DNA of 64,000 bases from Nevskia sp. (GTDB lineage Bacteria; Pseudomonadota; Gammaproteobacteria; Nevskiales; Nevskiaceae). Where the stretch lies: positions 450,934 to 514,933 of the forward strand of contig NZ_JAKFUM010000003.1 of NCBI RefSeq assembly GCF_021732705.1, written 5' to 3'. Positions 1-8,957 of the stretch are shown in pieces. Both the position numbers and the translations under genes were made by a program. Numbering within the stretch: the first letter of the stretch is position 1; every line of letters starts with the position of its first letter. The notes under the pieces are model-generated. The model saw only the letters and a program-made list of their open reading frames with translations, had not been told where the DNA came from and searched no databases.

Positions 1-158
1 ACAAGATCGTCGAGACCCTGTCCACGCGCCTGCAGCCACAGGCCGACGTGATGCTGTACGTCAACGAGTTCGTCAAGCGCGTGACCAGCGGCCCGGCGAC
101 CGGTCAGGTCCAGCAGCAGGCGCCGGGCGGGCTGCAGACGATCGTTCCGCAGCCTTGA
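1..158 (+). CDS. C-terminal end of an unidentified protein (5' truncated by window)
   Basis: An open frame runs from the window edge (first full codon at base 3) to a TGA at 156-158. The roughly 51 residues include KIVETLSTRLQPQADVMLYV and end in a Gln/Pro-rich tail. The part visible here shows no family signature, so I cannot name it. It lies 31 bases before the carbonic anhydrase gene on the same strand and may share its transcript. Confidence 0.5.
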   Translation, partial: KIVETLSTRLQPQADVMLYVNEFVKRVTSGPATGQVQQQAPGGLQTIVPQP

Positions 159-189
159 TGCCGGCTCGCCATTCCGGCGCGCGCACGCC

Positions 190-717
190 GTGATCCGCAG
201 CTATCGCGGCCGGTCGCCGACGCTTGGCGAGGCCGTCTACATCGACGAGCAGGCCTGCGTCATCGGCGACTGCGTGCTCGGCGACGACGTCTCGGTCTGG
301 CCGATGGCCGTGGTTCGCGGCGACGTCAACTTCATCCGCATCGGCCAGCGCACCAACGTGCAGGACGGCGCCGTGCTGCACGTCACCCACGATGGCCCGC
401 TGCTGCCGGGCGGCATGGGTCTGATCATCGGCGACGATGTCACCATCGGCCATCAGGCAATCCTGCACGGCTGCACCGTCGGCAACCGCTGCCTGATCGG
501 CATGGGCGCGAAAGTGCTGGACCGCGCCGTGATCGAGGATGACGTGCTGCTGGCCGCCGGTTCGCTGGTGGGGCCGGGCAAGCGCCTGGAATCCGGCTGG
601 CTGTATCGCGGCAGCCCGGCCGTGGCGGCCCGCCGGCTCAGCGAGCAGGAAATCGCAAACCTGCGCTACTCGGCCGAGCATTACGTCCGGGTCAAGAATT
701 TTTACCGGCAGGGCTGA
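190..717 (+). CDS. gamma-carbonic anhydrase family protein (left-handed beta-helix)
   Basis: This 175-residue protein has the hexapeptide-repeat pattern of the gamma-carbonic anhydrase/YrdA/PaaY family. The family's metal histidines are present: H64 in AVLHVTH, and H88 and H93 in IGHQAILHGC. The RGDVNFIRIG and NVQDGAVLH segments are family hallmarks. Members form trimers with zinc or iron at subunit interfaces; many bacterial ones are assumed to hydrate CO2, but activity varies. Length is normal. The start is a GTG, chosen because the conserved strand MIRSYRG follows directly. It is followed after 48 bases by gpmA on the same strand. Confidence 0.9.
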   Translation: MIRSYRGRSPTLGEAVYIDEQACVIGDCVLGDDVSVWPMAVVRGDVNFIRIGQRTNVQDGAVLHVTHDGPLLPGGMGLIIGDDVTIGHQAILHGCTVGNRCLIGMGAKVLDRAVIEDDVLLAAGSLVGPGKRLESGWLYRGSPAVAARRLSEQEIANLRYSAEHYVRVKNFYRQG

Positions 718-765
718 TCCGGCCCCGTCATTTCGCAATCCGTCACCGAAGAGCCCCGTCAGGAC

Positions 766-1515
766 ATGACCCGTAAACTCGTGCTGTTGCGCCACGGCCA
801 GAGCCAGTGGAACCTCGAAAACCGCTTCACCGGCTGGGTCGATGTCGACCTGACCGAGCAGGGCCGCGCCGAAGCCAAGGCCGGTGGCGAACTGATGCGG
901 GCCGAAGGCCTGACCTTCGATAGCGCCCACACCTCGGTGCTGAAGCGCGCGATCCGCACGCTGAATGCCGCGCTCGACGCGATGGACCAGCAGTGGATTC
1001 CGGTGACCAAGACCTGGCGCCTGAACGAGCGCCACTACGGCGCGCTGCAGGGTCTGGACAAGGCCGAGACCACGGCCAAGCACGGCGAGGCGCAGGTCAA
1101 GATCTGGCGCCGCAGCTACGACATCCCGCCGCCGGCGATGACGCTCGACGACCCGGGTCACCCGGCCAACGACGTGCGCTACGCCAAGCTCGACGCCGCC
1201 GCCCTGCCGGGCACGGAATCGCTGGCGACGACGCTCGACCGCGTGCTGCCGTACTGGCATGACGCCATCGCCCCTCAGCTCAAGGCCGGCCAGACCGTGC
1301 TCGTGGCCGCTCACGGCAACAGTCTGCGCGCGCTGTACAAGTACCTGACCGGCATCGGCGAAGCCGAGATCCTCGAGATCAACATCCCGACCGGCATCCC
1401 GCTGCTGTTCGAACTGGATGACCAGTTGAAGGTGGTCAGCCACCGCTACCTCGGCGATCCGGAAGCGGCGAAGCGGGCGGCGGAAGCGGTCGCCAATCAG
1501 GCGAAGGCGAAGTAA
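766..1515 (+). CDS. gpmA: 2,3-bisphosphoglycerate-dependent phosphoglycerate mutase
   Basis: The 249-residue protein matches dPGM in length and motifs. The N-terminal [12 protein letters not shown] contains the phospho-accepting His10. It is followed by [30 protein letters not shown] and [12 protein letters not shown], which are diagnostic for the cofactor-dependent enzyme, and [11 protein letters not shown] carries the second catalytic histidine. It interconverts 3- and 2-phosphoglycerate in glycolysis and gluconeogenesis, in the cytoplasm. A strong hairpin follows the stop codon and separates it from the convergent ferritin-like gene. Confidence 0.97.
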   Translation: MTRKLVLLRHGQSQWNLENRFTGWVDVDLTEQGRAEAKAGGELMRAEGLTFDSAHTSVLKRAIRTLNAALDAMDQQWIPVTKTWRLNERHYGALQGLDKAETTAKHGEAQVKIWRRSYDIPPPAMTLDDPGHPANDVRYAKLDAAALPGTESLATTLDRVLPYWHDAIAPQLKAGQTVLVAAHGNSLRALYKYLTGIGEAEILEINIPTGIPLLFELDDQLKVVSHRYLGDPEAAKRAAEAVANQAKAK

Positions 1516-1537
1516 GTCCCGGCAGAGCGCATGACAT

Positions 1538-1564
1538 GCCGACGGCGGCGTGGCCGCCGTCGGC
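1538..1564. terminator. bidirectional hairpin between convergent genes
   Basis: A perfect 12-bp inverted repeat (GCCGACGGCGGC, GTG loop, GCCGCCGTCGGC) lies in the 53-base gap between gpmA and the convergent DUF455 gene. It has no T tract on either side, so it may act with Rho or just as an mRNA 3' end. Confidence 0.6.
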
Positions 1565-1568
1565 TTGA

Positions 1569-2426
1569 TCAAGCCGGCCGCGCCGTCGCCGCGCGCCGCG
1601 GCTGCGGTTTCGGGGCGCGCTCGGGACGTTGATCGAGCGCGTGCTGGATCAGCCGCAGTTCCTCGTCGCTGAACCCGGCTTCGCGCCGCGCCGCGTCGTT
1701 GATCGGCGGCCGGATGCTCATGCCCTGCTCGGCCAGCAGGCGCTGCGAAGTCGCGATCGGATCGACGCCTTCGCGCGTGCAGGCCCAGCGGTACCAGCGC
1801 GTGCCGATCGCGACGTGGCCGACTTCCTCGGCCAGGATCACGTCGAGGATCGCGACCGTGTCGCGGTCGCCGATCTCGGTCAGCCGCCGGATGATGCCCG
1901 GCGTCACGTCGAGGCCGCGCGCCTCGAGCACGCGCGGCACGCAGCACATGCGATCGAGCAGCGCGTGCGCGGTCTTTTCGGCCGCTTCCCACAGGCCGTT
2001 GTGCGCCGGCAGGTCGCCGTAGTCGAAGCCCAGCTCCTTCAGCCGCGCGCGCAGCATCGCGAAATGGCGGGCTTCGTCCTGCGCCACCGAAATCCAGTCG
2101 CGGTAGTAGTCGGCCGGCAGGCCGCGAAAGCGCCAGGCTGCGTCCAGCGCCAGATTGATCGCGTTGAACTCGATGTGGGCCACGGCATGGATCAGCGCGG
2201 CGCGGCCCGCCACGGTGCCGAGGCCGCGCGTCGGCACATCGCGCGGATGGATCAGCTCGGGTCGGGCCGGCCGGCCGGGGATGCGGGCATCCGCGGCTGG
2301 CGCATCGGCGTGCGAAAAATCGGCTGCCGGATCGATGGCGGCCGCGAGCCGGCATTTTTCGCCCGGATCGACCGCGACCAGCGCCGCCAGCACGGCGGCA
2401 AAGCCATCGCTCACGCGCAGGTCCAC
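1569..2426 (-). CDS. DUF455 family ferritin-like protein
   Basis: This 285-residue protein has the DUF455 ferritin-like pattern. Helix motifs AVAHIEFNAINLALD, WISVAQDEARHFAMLRARL and ILAEEVGHVAIGTRWY supply Glu/His residues of the kind that bind a di-iron centre. The function of the family is not established; some members sit near tRNA-modifying or aromatic-degradation genes. It starts at a GTG that overlaps the 3' end of the upstream fumarylacetoacetate-hydrolase-family gene by 16 bases, so the two are probably translationally coupled. No clear Shine-Dalgarno sequence precedes the start. Confidence 0.8.
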   Translation of the reverse strand: MDLRVSDGFAAVLAALVAVDPGEKCRLAAAIDPAADFSHADAPAADARIPGRPARPELIHPRDVPTRGLGTVAGRAALIHAVAHIEFNAINLALDAAWRFRGLPADYYRDWISVAQDEARHFAMLRARLKELGFDYGDLPAHNGLWEAAEKTAHALLDRMCCVPRVLEARGLDVTPGIIRRLTEIGDRDTVAILDVILAEEVGHVAIGTRWYRWACTREGVDPIATSQRLLAEQGMSIRPPINDAARREAGFSDEELRLIQHALDQRPERAPKPQPRRAATARPA

Positions 2427-3037
2427 TCGAAACGGCCAAGGCTCGGGCTGGCGAGCAGGCAGTGATCGCCGGGCTTGAGTTCGGCCACCCCTTTCGGCGT
2501 GCCGGTGTAGATCACGTCACCCGGTTCCAGGCTCCAGAACTGGCTCAGGATGCGGATCTGCTGCGCCACCGGATACAGCATCTCGCGGGTCAGGCCGTGC
2601 TGGCGCAGTTCGCCGTTGACGTGCAGCGTGAACTCCAGCGCCTGCAGGTCCTGTTCGAGGAACGGCTTGAAATCGCCGAGCGGGGCGGAGCCATCGAACG
2701 ACTTCGAGATCTCCCAGGGCTTGCCCTTGTTCTTGAGTTCGGTCTGCAGGTCGCGCAGGGTCAGGTCGAGGCCGAGGGTGACGCCGGCGACCGAGTCCAG
2801 CGCGTCTTCGAGCGCGATGTCGCGGCCGCCGCCGGTCAGCATCACCACCAGTTCCGCTTCGTGGTGAACGCCGCCGTGGCCCTTCGGCAGGTCGATCACG
2901 TCGCCGAGCGGCACCACCGCCGAGGCCGGCTTCATGAACACCACGCACTCGCCATCCGGCTTGTGGCCGAGGTGCGCCAGTTCGGCGACGTGGTCGGCGT
3001 AGTTCTTGCCGATGCAGAAAATGCGGTTGACCTTCAT
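2411..3037 (-). CDS. fumarylacetoacetate hydrolase family protein
   Basis: The 208-residue single-domain protein carries the FAH fold motifs: IFCIGKNYADH near the N terminus, metal-binding HHEAELVVML (E-x-E type site), LDLTLRDLQTELKNKGKPW, KSFDGSAPLG and GDVIYTGTPKGV. Such proteins hydrolyse acylpyruvates or decarboxylate oxaloacetate (FAHD1/YcgM type). The exact substrate cannot be read from sequence. The start MKVNRIFCIGKNY is chosen because it fits the family N terminus; the frame stays open further upstream but with no recognisable sequence. It is the first gene of a pair with the DUF455 gene. Confidence 0.88.
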   Translation of the reverse strand: MKVNRIFCIGKNYADHVAELAHLGHKPDGECVVFMKPASAVVPLGDVIDLPKGHGGVHHEAELVVMLTGGGRDIALEDALDSVAGVTLGLDLTLRDLQTELKNKGKPWEISKSFDGSAPLGDFKPFLEQDLQALEFTLHVNGELRQHGLTREMLYPVAQQIRILSQFWSLEPGDVIYTGTPKGVAELKPGDHCLLASPSLGRFEWTCA

Positions 3038-3161
3038 CGAGTGCCTGACGGAAGAGGGAGGGGGCCTGCGCTTTTGCGAACGCGGCGGTGTCGGCGATAC
3101 TTTAAGCGTGCTGCCGCAGGGATGTGGCGGCCCACCATTCGATCCAACGGAGAAGGTCAGC

Positions 3162-3863
3162 ATGAAGCATCGCAAGTGGCAGCTCGGTGTGGTGATGGCA
3201 GCGGCCGGCAGCCTGTTCGCATCCGGTGCAGTCGGTGCCGACCAGCAAGGCGCCTACATCGGCCTCGTTGGCGGCGTCGGACTGCTGAACGACACGGCGG
3301 CGACCGTCAGCAGCGGCGGCGTGGCGACGACCGGCACGCTCGAATTCAGTGACGGCCCGATCGGCGGCATCGTTACCGGCTACACCTTCGCCAACGGTCT
3401 GCGCCCGGAACTGGAAGTGACCTACCGGCGCAACCGCTTCGATGGCGGCGGCGGCAATGTCCGCACCGCGTCCGGCGTTGCCAGCCTGTACTACAACTTC
3501 TCGAACAAGGGCTATTACTTCTACGTCGGCGGTGGTGGCGGCTACGCCAACCTGCGTGCCTACCTCGACGAGGCCGGCGGCGATACCGCGAACAAGGCGG
3601 TCTACAGCGCTGGCACCGGTCTGGGCTTTGCGGCCACGCGCAACCTGCAGGTCGGCGTCGACTATCGCTTCACCGGCACCTTCGATCGTCCGGTGTTCAC
3701 TTATGACGTCGGCGGCGCGCCGGTCGACGCCGCGTTCCGCTATCGCGGCAGTGTCGTCACCATCGGCCTGCGCTACTCGTTCGGCGCGATCTTCGGCGGC
3801 GGCGAGGGCAGCGGCGTGCGCGCCGGTGACGAAGACGTACGCGTGGTGCCGGTCTCGCGCTGA
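3162..3863 (+). CDS. outer-membrane beta-barrel protein with signal peptide
   Basis: The 233-residue product begins with a clear Sec signal (MKHRKWQLGVVMAAAGSLFA, cleavage near GAVGA). The mature part is made of alternating aromatic and glycine-rich strands (GYTFANGLRPELEVTYRR, SLYYNFSNKGYYFYVGGGGG, VGVDYRFTG) and a near-terminal GLRYSF strand. This is typical of small 8-stranded OmpA/OmpW-like barrels. A GGAGAAGG ribosome site lies 6-7 bases before the ATG. The role is unknown. It stands alone between a leftward FAH gene and a rightward terminator. Confidence 0.85.
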   Translation: MKHRKWQLGVVMAAAGSLFASGAVGADQQGAYIGLVGGVGLLNDTAATVSSGGVATTGTLEFSDGPIGGIVTGYTFANGLRPELEVTYRRNRFDGGGGNVRTASGVASLYYNFSNKGYYFYVGGGGGYANLRAYLDEAGGDTANKAVYSAGTGLGFAATRNLQVGVDYRFTGTFDRPVFTYDVGGAPVDAAFRYRGSVVTIGLRYSFGAIFGGGEGSGVRAGDEDVRVVPVSR

Positions 3864-3888
3864 GTCCGTATCGCGCGTGTCATCGGAA

Positions 3889-3916
3889 GCCGTCGGCGAA
3901 ATCCGGCGGCTTTTTT
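3889..3916 (+). terminator. Rho-independent terminator after the barrel gene
   Basis: GCCGTCGG / CCGGCGGC forms an 8-bp stem with one G-U wobble and a 6-base loop (CGAAAT), followed by six T residues. It begins 25 bases after the stop codon of the outer-membrane protein gene. Confidence 0.85.
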
Positions 3917-3948
3917 GTGGACGACGCTGCGCAAGCCGTCGCCGCACG

Positions 3949-3987
3949 AAAAAAAAGCGGCCACCACCCCGGTACTTCGGTGGCCGC
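3949..3987 (-). terminator. Rho-independent terminator for the leftward phosphorelay operon
   Basis: Read on the minus strand, a 9-bp perfect stem (GCGGCCACC/GGTGGCCGC) is followed by eight T residues. It lies about 190 bases downstream of the LuxR-type regulator stop. The 3864-4175 gap holds this terminator, the plus-strand terminator and one further dyad, but no gene. Confidence 0.85.
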
Positions 3988-4124
3988 AAGCTCAGGGTAC
4001 CTCCGACTTCGCGACCGATCCCCGATGCGCGGCTGCGCCGCGGACCCGACACCGGCACACGAGGCCGGAACAGCCCCGGGATTGTTGATGCCACGTGAAT
4101 GTGCCTCAATCGGCTGATCGGCTT

Positions 4125-4153
4125 GGTACGAAAGGACTAGTCCCGTTCGTGCC
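4125..4153. other. Imperfect palindrome downstream of the response regulator
   Basis: Arms GGTACGAA and TTCGTGCC (one mismatch) flank the perfect inner palindrome GGACTAGTCC, with the two centres half a base apart. It lies within 25 bases of the 3' end of the response regulator gene. It could be an mRNA-end hairpin or a protein site; there is no T tract. Confidence 0.4.
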
Positions 4154-4175
4154 GATCGGCTGACCCAAACGCGGC

Positions 4176-4838
4176 TCAGCCGCGCTCGGGATTCGCCATC
4201 AGCCGTTGCGCCAGCACCGCCGCCTGCGTGCGCGTCTGCAGATCGAGCTTGCGCAGCAGCGTGCTGATGTGGGTCTTGACCGTCGATTCGCTGATGCCGA
4301 GATCGCTGGCGATCTGCTTGTTCAGCCGGCCATCGCGCAGGTGCAGCATGATCCGGAGCTCCTGCGGCGACAGCCGCCCCAGCCGGACCTCGGCGGCATC
4401 GCGCGGCTTGGCGCGGTCGTCCATCGCCGCCGGCATGACCCACGAGCTCTCGCCATCGAGCAGGCGCCGGATGATCGTCTGCATCTCGTCCGGGCCGATC
4501 GACTTGTGGATGAACGCAACCGCACCCAGCGTCTGCGCCAGCCGCACCCAGACCTGTTCCGACAGCGACGACACCACCGCCACCCGCAGCGCCGGATGCT
4601 GGCTGCTGAGGTATTGCAGCGATGACAGGCCTTCGGCGCCGGGCATCAGCAGATCGAGCAGCACGAGGTCGGCTGGCGGCGTCGCGGCGGCGGCGGTGGT
4701 CAGCGATTCGAACGAATCGGTCTCGACGATCGTGGCATCGGGGGCCACGGCCTTCACCGCCAGACGCAGCGCAACCCGGAACAGCGGATGGTCGTCGGCG
4801 ATCAGCACGATGGGCGCAGCGGAAGTACGGTCGGTCAT
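4176..4838 (-). CDS. NarL/LuxR-family response regulator
   Basis: 220 residues. An N-terminal receiver domain ([11 protein letters not shown] with the acidic pocket, [10 protein letters not shown] with the phospho-acceptor Asp, IHKSI with the conserved Lys) is joined to a C-terminal LuxR/GerE helix-turn-helix ([20 protein letters not shown] followed by [17 protein letters not shown]). It is a cytoplasmic DNA-binding transcription factor. Its ATG overlaps the stop codon of the hybrid kinase by four bases (ATGA), so it is the output partner of the phosphorelay encoded just upstream. Target genes cannot be told from this window. Confidence 0.93.
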   Translation of the reverse strand: MTDRTSAAPIVLIADDHPLFRVALRLAVKAVAPDATIVETDSFESLTTAAAATPPADLVLLDLLMPGAEGLSSLQYLSSQHPALRVAVVSSLSEQVWVRLAQTLGAVAFIHKSIGPDEMQTIIRRLLDGESSWVMPAAMDDRAKPRDAAEVRLGRLSPQELRIMLHLRDGRLNKQIASDLGISESTVKTHISTLLRKLDLQTRTQAAVLAQRLMANPERG

Positions 4839-7800
4839 GGCCGGAGGGAGCGGTCGGTGCGGGAAAGGGTTGACGAGTCGGATCGGGGGGATGCGGGATC
4901 GAGTGCCGCGATCAACTGCCGGTGACGGGCCACGGCGGCGGCAATCTCCGCGTCATCGGCAGCGGGTGTCAGGGTCGCGTGGCACCGCGACAGCGCCTGC
5001 GCACCGAGCCAGTCGCAGTGGCCCTGCAGGGTCGCGGAAGCCTGCCGGAAGGCGACGTCGTCACCCGACTGCCGGGCCGCGAGCAGCGCCGCGATGGTCG
5101 GCTCGGACTGGCCGCGCAGGCCGTCGAGCATGGCCTGCAGGCCGTCGGGACCGAGATCGTCCCGCCACTGGTCGAGCACGGCGGCATCCGGCAGGTCGGC
5201 CGGATGCGCGGGCGCCGCGGGTTCGGGTCGTGCATCGGCGCGCTGCACCGGCGAACGGCCAGCCGCCGGCATCACTTCGCGAAGCGCGGCATCGAGCTCG
5301 GCGCGGCGGATCGGCTTGCCGAGGTGCCGATCCATGCCGGCGGCGATGCAGGCCTGACGCTCGTCGTCGAGCACGCTGGCGGTCATCGCGAAGATGCGCG
5401 GCTGACGCGGCAGCGGCAGCGCCCGGATCCGGCGCGTGGCCTCCAGACCGTCGAGCCCCGGCATCTGCACATCCATCAGCAGCAGGTCGTAGTCGCCGGC
5501 CGCGGCCATCTCGACCGCGCGCAGCCCGTCTTCGGCGAGATCGGCCGCCACGCCCAGCGACTGCAGCATGCGCAGCCCGACCTTCTGATTGACCGGGTTG
5601 TCCTCGACCAGCAGCACGCGCAGGGCCGATGGCCGTGTCCCGGGCGGCGCAGGGGGCGTCGATGTGCTGGCGGCGGCCGGCGCGGCCAGCAGTTCGGTGA
5701 ACACTTGCAGCAGTGCCGCGCGGCGCAGCGGCTTCAGGCGCACGCGGTCGACCAGCGGCGTCGCCTGCGGCAGTCGCAGGCTGCTGAGCAGCAGCAGCGG
5801 CAGGTTGGCGCCATCGGCACGGGCGCGGATCGCCGCCGCCAGCGCCAGCCCGTCCATCTCCGGCATCAGGTAGTCGAGCACGGCCAGGTCGTAGCGTTCG
5901 CCCGCCGTCAGCCGACTCAGCGCGTCGGCAGCGCTGGCGCAGCCAACGGCCGTCATCTGCCAGTCGCGCGCGGCGGCCAGCACGATGCGGCGATTGACCG
6001 GGTGATCGTCGACCACCAGCAGGCGCTTGCCGGCCAGCGCCGAGGCGTCCGGCTGCGGTGGCGGTGGCCACGCCGGATCATGCTGGACGGCGACGTGGAA
6101 CGAGAACGTCGAGCCTTCGCCGGGCCGGCTGTCGACCGCGACATCGCCGCCCATGCGCTGGGCGAGCCGCTGGCAGATCGCGAGCCCCAGCCCGGTACCG
6201 CCGTAGCGGCGCGTGGTCGAGGCATCGACCTGGCTGAAGCTGCGGAACAGGCGATCGAGCCGTTCCGGCGCGATGCCGATGCCGGTGTCGCGCACGGCCA
6301 CATGCAGGCGCAGCCGCTGCGCATCGAGCGCCTCGGCCCGGATCGAGACCAGCACCGAGCCGCGCTCGGTGAACTTCACGGCGTTCGACAAGTAGTTGAC
6401 CAGCACCTGCCGCAGGCGGCCACGGTCGGCGCGGATCATCACCGGCACGCCGTCGTCGATCTCGCAGGCGAGTTCGAGGCCTTTCGCGGCGGCGGCGACG
6501 GCGGCCTGCTCCAGCGCTTCGTCGACCGTGTGCGGCAGGTCGAACACCTGCTCGTCGAGCTCGATCTGCCCGGCCTCGACCTTCGAGAAATCGAGGATGT
6601 CGTTGATCACGTGCAGCAGGTGGTCGCCGCTGTGGCGAATCGTGTCGAGGCTGGCGCGCTGGTCGGCATCGAGCGGCGCATCGGCCATCAGCTCGGCGGT
6701 GCCGAGGATGGCGTTCAGTGGCGTGCGGATCTCGTGGCTCATGTTCGCCAGGAACTCGCTCTTGGCCCGGTTGGCCGCCTCGACCGCCGACCGCGCCTGC
6801 TGCAGCGCCACCGCCTGCCGCCGCCAGCGGGCGCCGCCGCGGGCAACGACGGCCAGCAGCAGTGCCGACAGCGCGCCGCCAAGCGCCACCAGCCACGGCG
6901 CCAGCCGATCGGCCACGGTGACGAAGCCGGGCAGCGCATGGGCGCGCAGCGTCCAGGCCCGCCCCGGCATCGCGATGCCGACGGTGCCGTCGAGCCCGGT
7001 GCCGACGCCGGGATCGTCGGCGCCGGCCAGCGGCTGGGGGCTGCCGGCAGCGTCGCGGCCGGCGGTCGAGTAGAGCCGGGCGGCGCCGGCGGTGGCCGGG
7101 CCGTCGAACACCTCGAACGCGATCGGGCTCGGGCTGTCGCCGAGCAGGCCGAGCATGAAATCGTCGGCGCGGAATGCCGCCGTGAGCCAGCCGAGCAGGC
7201 GGCCCTCGCGCTGGATCGCGAGATAGGCGATGAAGCCGGCCTGCGCGCCGTTCGAGGCGGCCAGCCGCAGGCGCGGGCTGATCGTGACTTCGCCGCTGGC
7301 GACCGCCGCTTCCATCACGGCGCGACGAGTCGGCTCCTGCATCATGTCGACGCCGAGCACGCGCTGGTTTTCGGCCGTGAACGGCGCGACGTAGAGAATC
7401 GGCGAATGGATCGCCGGCGGTTCGACCGCCGCCGGCCGGCCCGGCTCGACCGGCGGCCGCGGCGTGAATTCCCGCAGCAGCGCCGGGTCCGCCAGCCCTT
7501 CCGGCAGCGGCGCGCGGCGCACCGATGCGACGAAGGCCGACAGCTCGGCCGCCGGCACGGCCACGGCGAAGCTCAGCGACTTGAAGCCGGGGTAGTGCTG
7601 GTCCAGCCGCAGCGTCTCGACGTAGCGCAGCCAGTCCGCACGGCTGACCTCGTCGGACGCGATGAACAGGCCGAGGCCGCCGCGCAGCACCTGACCGTAC
7701 GCCGCCATCCGCTGTTCGACGGCGGCGACGATGCGCTGCAGTTCGTAGTCGAACCGGGCGCGCTGATGTTCCTGCACCAGCTTCTGCGTCTGCCAGCCGC

Positions 7801-7885
7801 CGAGCAGGCCGGCGGCCAGCATCACCGCGATCAGCGCCAGGGCGGATCGCGACAGCAGTGGCCCGTCGGTCGGCGCTTCGCTCAT
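4835..7885 (-). CDS. CHASE-domain hybrid sensor histidine kinase, two receivers, degenerate Hpt
   Basis: 1016 residues. TM helix about 13-32; periplasmic CHASE-like sensor about 75-250 ([23 protein letters not shown]-type [10 protein letters not shown]); TM about 328-348; HisKA with phospho-accepting H384 in [15 protein letters not shown]; HATPase with [28 protein letters not shown] and [13 protein letters not shown]; receiver 1 about 640-750 ([10 protein letters not shown]); receiver 2 about 790-905 ([14 protein letters not shown]). The last about 90 residues look like an Hpt bundle, but the usual AHxLKG is ATLQG, with Ala in place of His. The start is the ATG that overlaps the upstream Hpt gene stop (ATGA). 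CHASE domains are known to sense small ligands such as cytokinins or peptides; the ligand here is unknown. Confidence 0.92.
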   Translation of the reverse strand: MSEAPTDGPLLSRSALALIAVMLAAGLLGGWQTQKLVQEHQRARFDYELQRIVAAVEQRMAAYGQVLRGGLGLFIASDEVSRADWLRYVETLRLDQHYPGFKSLSFAVAVPAAELSAFVASVRRAPLPEGLADPALLREFTPRPPVEPGRPAAVEPPAIHSPILYVAPFTAENQRVLGVDMMQEPTRRAVMEAAVASGEVTISPRLRLAASNGAQAGFIAYLAIQREGRLLGWLTAAFRADDFMLGLLGDSPSPIAFEVFDGPATAGAARLYSTAGRDAAGSPQPLAGADDPGVGTGLDGTVGIAMPGRAWTLRAHALPGFVTVADRLAPWLVALGGALSALLLAVVARGGARWRRQAVALQQARSAVEAANRAKSEFLANMSHEIRTPLNAILGTAELMADAPLDADQRASLDTIRHSGDHLLHVINDILDFSKVEAGQIELDEQVFDLPHTVDEALEQAAVAAAAKGLELACEIDDGVPVMIRADRGRLRQVLVNYLSNAVKFTERGSVLVSIRAEALDAQRLRLHVAVRDTGIGIAPERLDRLFRSFSQVDASTTRRYGGTGLGLAICQRLAQRMGGDVAVDSRPGEGSTFSFHVAVQHDPAWPPPPQPDASALAGKRLLVVDDHPVNRRIVLAAARDWQMTAVGCASAADALSRLTAGERYDLAVLDYLMPEMDGLALAAAIRARADGANLPLLLLSSLRLPQATPLVDRVRLKPLRRAALLQVFTELLAAPAAASTSTPPAPPGTRPSALRVLLVEDNPVNQKVGLRMLQSLGVAADLAEDGLRAVEMAAAGDYDLLLMDVQMPGLDGLEATRRIRALPLPRQPRIFAMTASVLDDERQACIAAGMDRHLGKPIRRAELDAALREVMPAAGRSPVQRADARPEPAAPAHPADLPDAAVLDQWRDDLGPDGLQAMLDGLRGQSEPTIAALLAARQSGDDVAFRQASATLQGHCDWLGAQALSRCHATLTPAADDAEIAAAVARHRQLIAALDPASPRSDSSTLSRTDRSLRP

Positions 7886-8736
7886 CGGCCGATATCGCCC
7901 GCTGCCGCCGACGCGGCTGCCGCCGACGCGGCTGCCGTCGTCGGGGCCGCGGCCAGGATCGCGCCGTGCCGCCACACGGCGGCGACCAGCCGCGCGTGCC
8001 GGGCCAGCAGGCCGCGCACGTCGGCGCTGGTGCGCGTGCGATCGCCGGCACTCGCCTGCGCTTCCACCTCCGCGCACCGTGCGGCCAGCGCGTCGGCCCC
8101 GAGCTGCAGGCTGGTGCCGCGGAGCGCATGGGCGATCCGGCCGAGCGCCGCGAGATTGCCGGCAGCAATGGCGGCGTCTGCCCGCGCCTGCTGCACGGGC
8201 AGATCGGCGATCAGCGCGCCGACCACTTCGGCCAGTCCGGCGTCGCCGTACAGCCGCTGCAGGTCGTGCAGCGCCCCCGGATCGAAATCCGTGGGCGGTT
8301 CGACGGTCGGTGACGCGGCCATCACTGCACGCAGCGTGGCCAGCCGCGGTGGGTGCGGAAGCGTTGCGTCGGCGCCCGCGGCACGGCAGCGCTCGTCATC
8401 GGCCGGATCGCGGATCAGCGCGACGAGGCGGATGGCGCCGGGGGCCTGCGCGCGGCCGACGGCGGCAAGCGTCGCCAGCGGCGCGAGGCGCGCGACATCG
8501 GCGTCGGCGTCGACGTCAGGATGGCCTGGTGGGTCGATGCCGACGATCAGCAGCGCGGGCGTGGCCTCGGCGATGAACCGGCCGGCGGCGTCGAGGTCCT
8601 CGACGATGACCGGCGGCGCGGCTTCCAGGCGCTGCAGCAGCAGGCCGAGCAGTTGCCGGGTCACGGCATCGGACATCAGCAGGCCGACGCGCAGCGCGGT
8701 GGCGTCCGGGCCTGAAGCAGAGTCGGCATTCGGCAT
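7882..8736 (-). CDS. receiver-like/Hpt domain phosphotransfer protein
   Basis: 284 residues. The first about 130 resemble a receiver fold without its acidic phosphorylation site ([27 protein letters not shown]), so it is probably a pseudo-receiver. About residues 150-250 form an Hpt four-helix domain with the phospho-accepting His in [16 protein letters not shown]. The last about 20 residues are an Ala-rich low-complexity tail. As the first gene of a three-gene operon (4-base overlaps throughout), it likely provides the phosphotransfer histidine between the hybrid kinase and the LuxR-type regulator. Confidence 0.8.
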   Translation of the reverse strand: MPNADSASGPDATALRVGLLMSDAVTRQLLGLLLQRLEAAPPVIVEDLDAAGRFIAEATPALLIVGIDPPGHPDVDADADVARLAPLATLAAVGRAQAPGAIRLVALIRDPADDERCRAAGADATLPHPPRLATLRAVMAASPTVEPPTDFDPGALHDLQRLYGDAGLAEVVGALIADLPVQQARADAAIAAGNLAALGRIAHALRGTSLQLGADALAARCAEVEAQASAGDRTRTSADVRGLLARHARLVAAVWRHGAILAAAPTTAAASAAAASAAAGDIGR

Positions 8737-8833
8737 CGCGCCTGTCCCTGTGGGCGAAGAGTCCAGCGCTGACCTTACGGGGGCGCGCGGCGGCGATCAA
8801 TGGCGGTGGCGAAAAAAGGCCCGGAAATAATGA

Positions 8834-8850
8834 ATTCTGGTCGTCAGAAT
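8834..8850. promoter_or_regulatory. small palindrome upstream of the phosphorelay operon
   Basis: ATTCTG-GTCGT-CAGAAT is a perfect 6-bp inverted repeat about 100 bases before the ATG of the Hpt gene, in the 221-base gap shared with the 3' end of the LysR gene. It is placed where an operator or activator site could lie, but the arms are short and chance is possible. Confidence 0.3.
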
Positions 8851-8957
8851 GCTCCGAATCGCCGGAAATTCTGCTGCTTTGTGGCGATCGATGCGCCGAT
8901 CATGCTGGCCGTGACGACCATGACGACGAGGTGATTTTTGTCAACAATCGCTCTGTT

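Noticed and set aside
4922..8830. Very long open frame (over 1300 codons) on the plus strand opposite the hybrid kinase operon
   Set aside because: It is antisense to clear domain-coding genes, is Arg/Gln/Gly-rich with no motif, and arises from the GC-rich codon use of the true genes.
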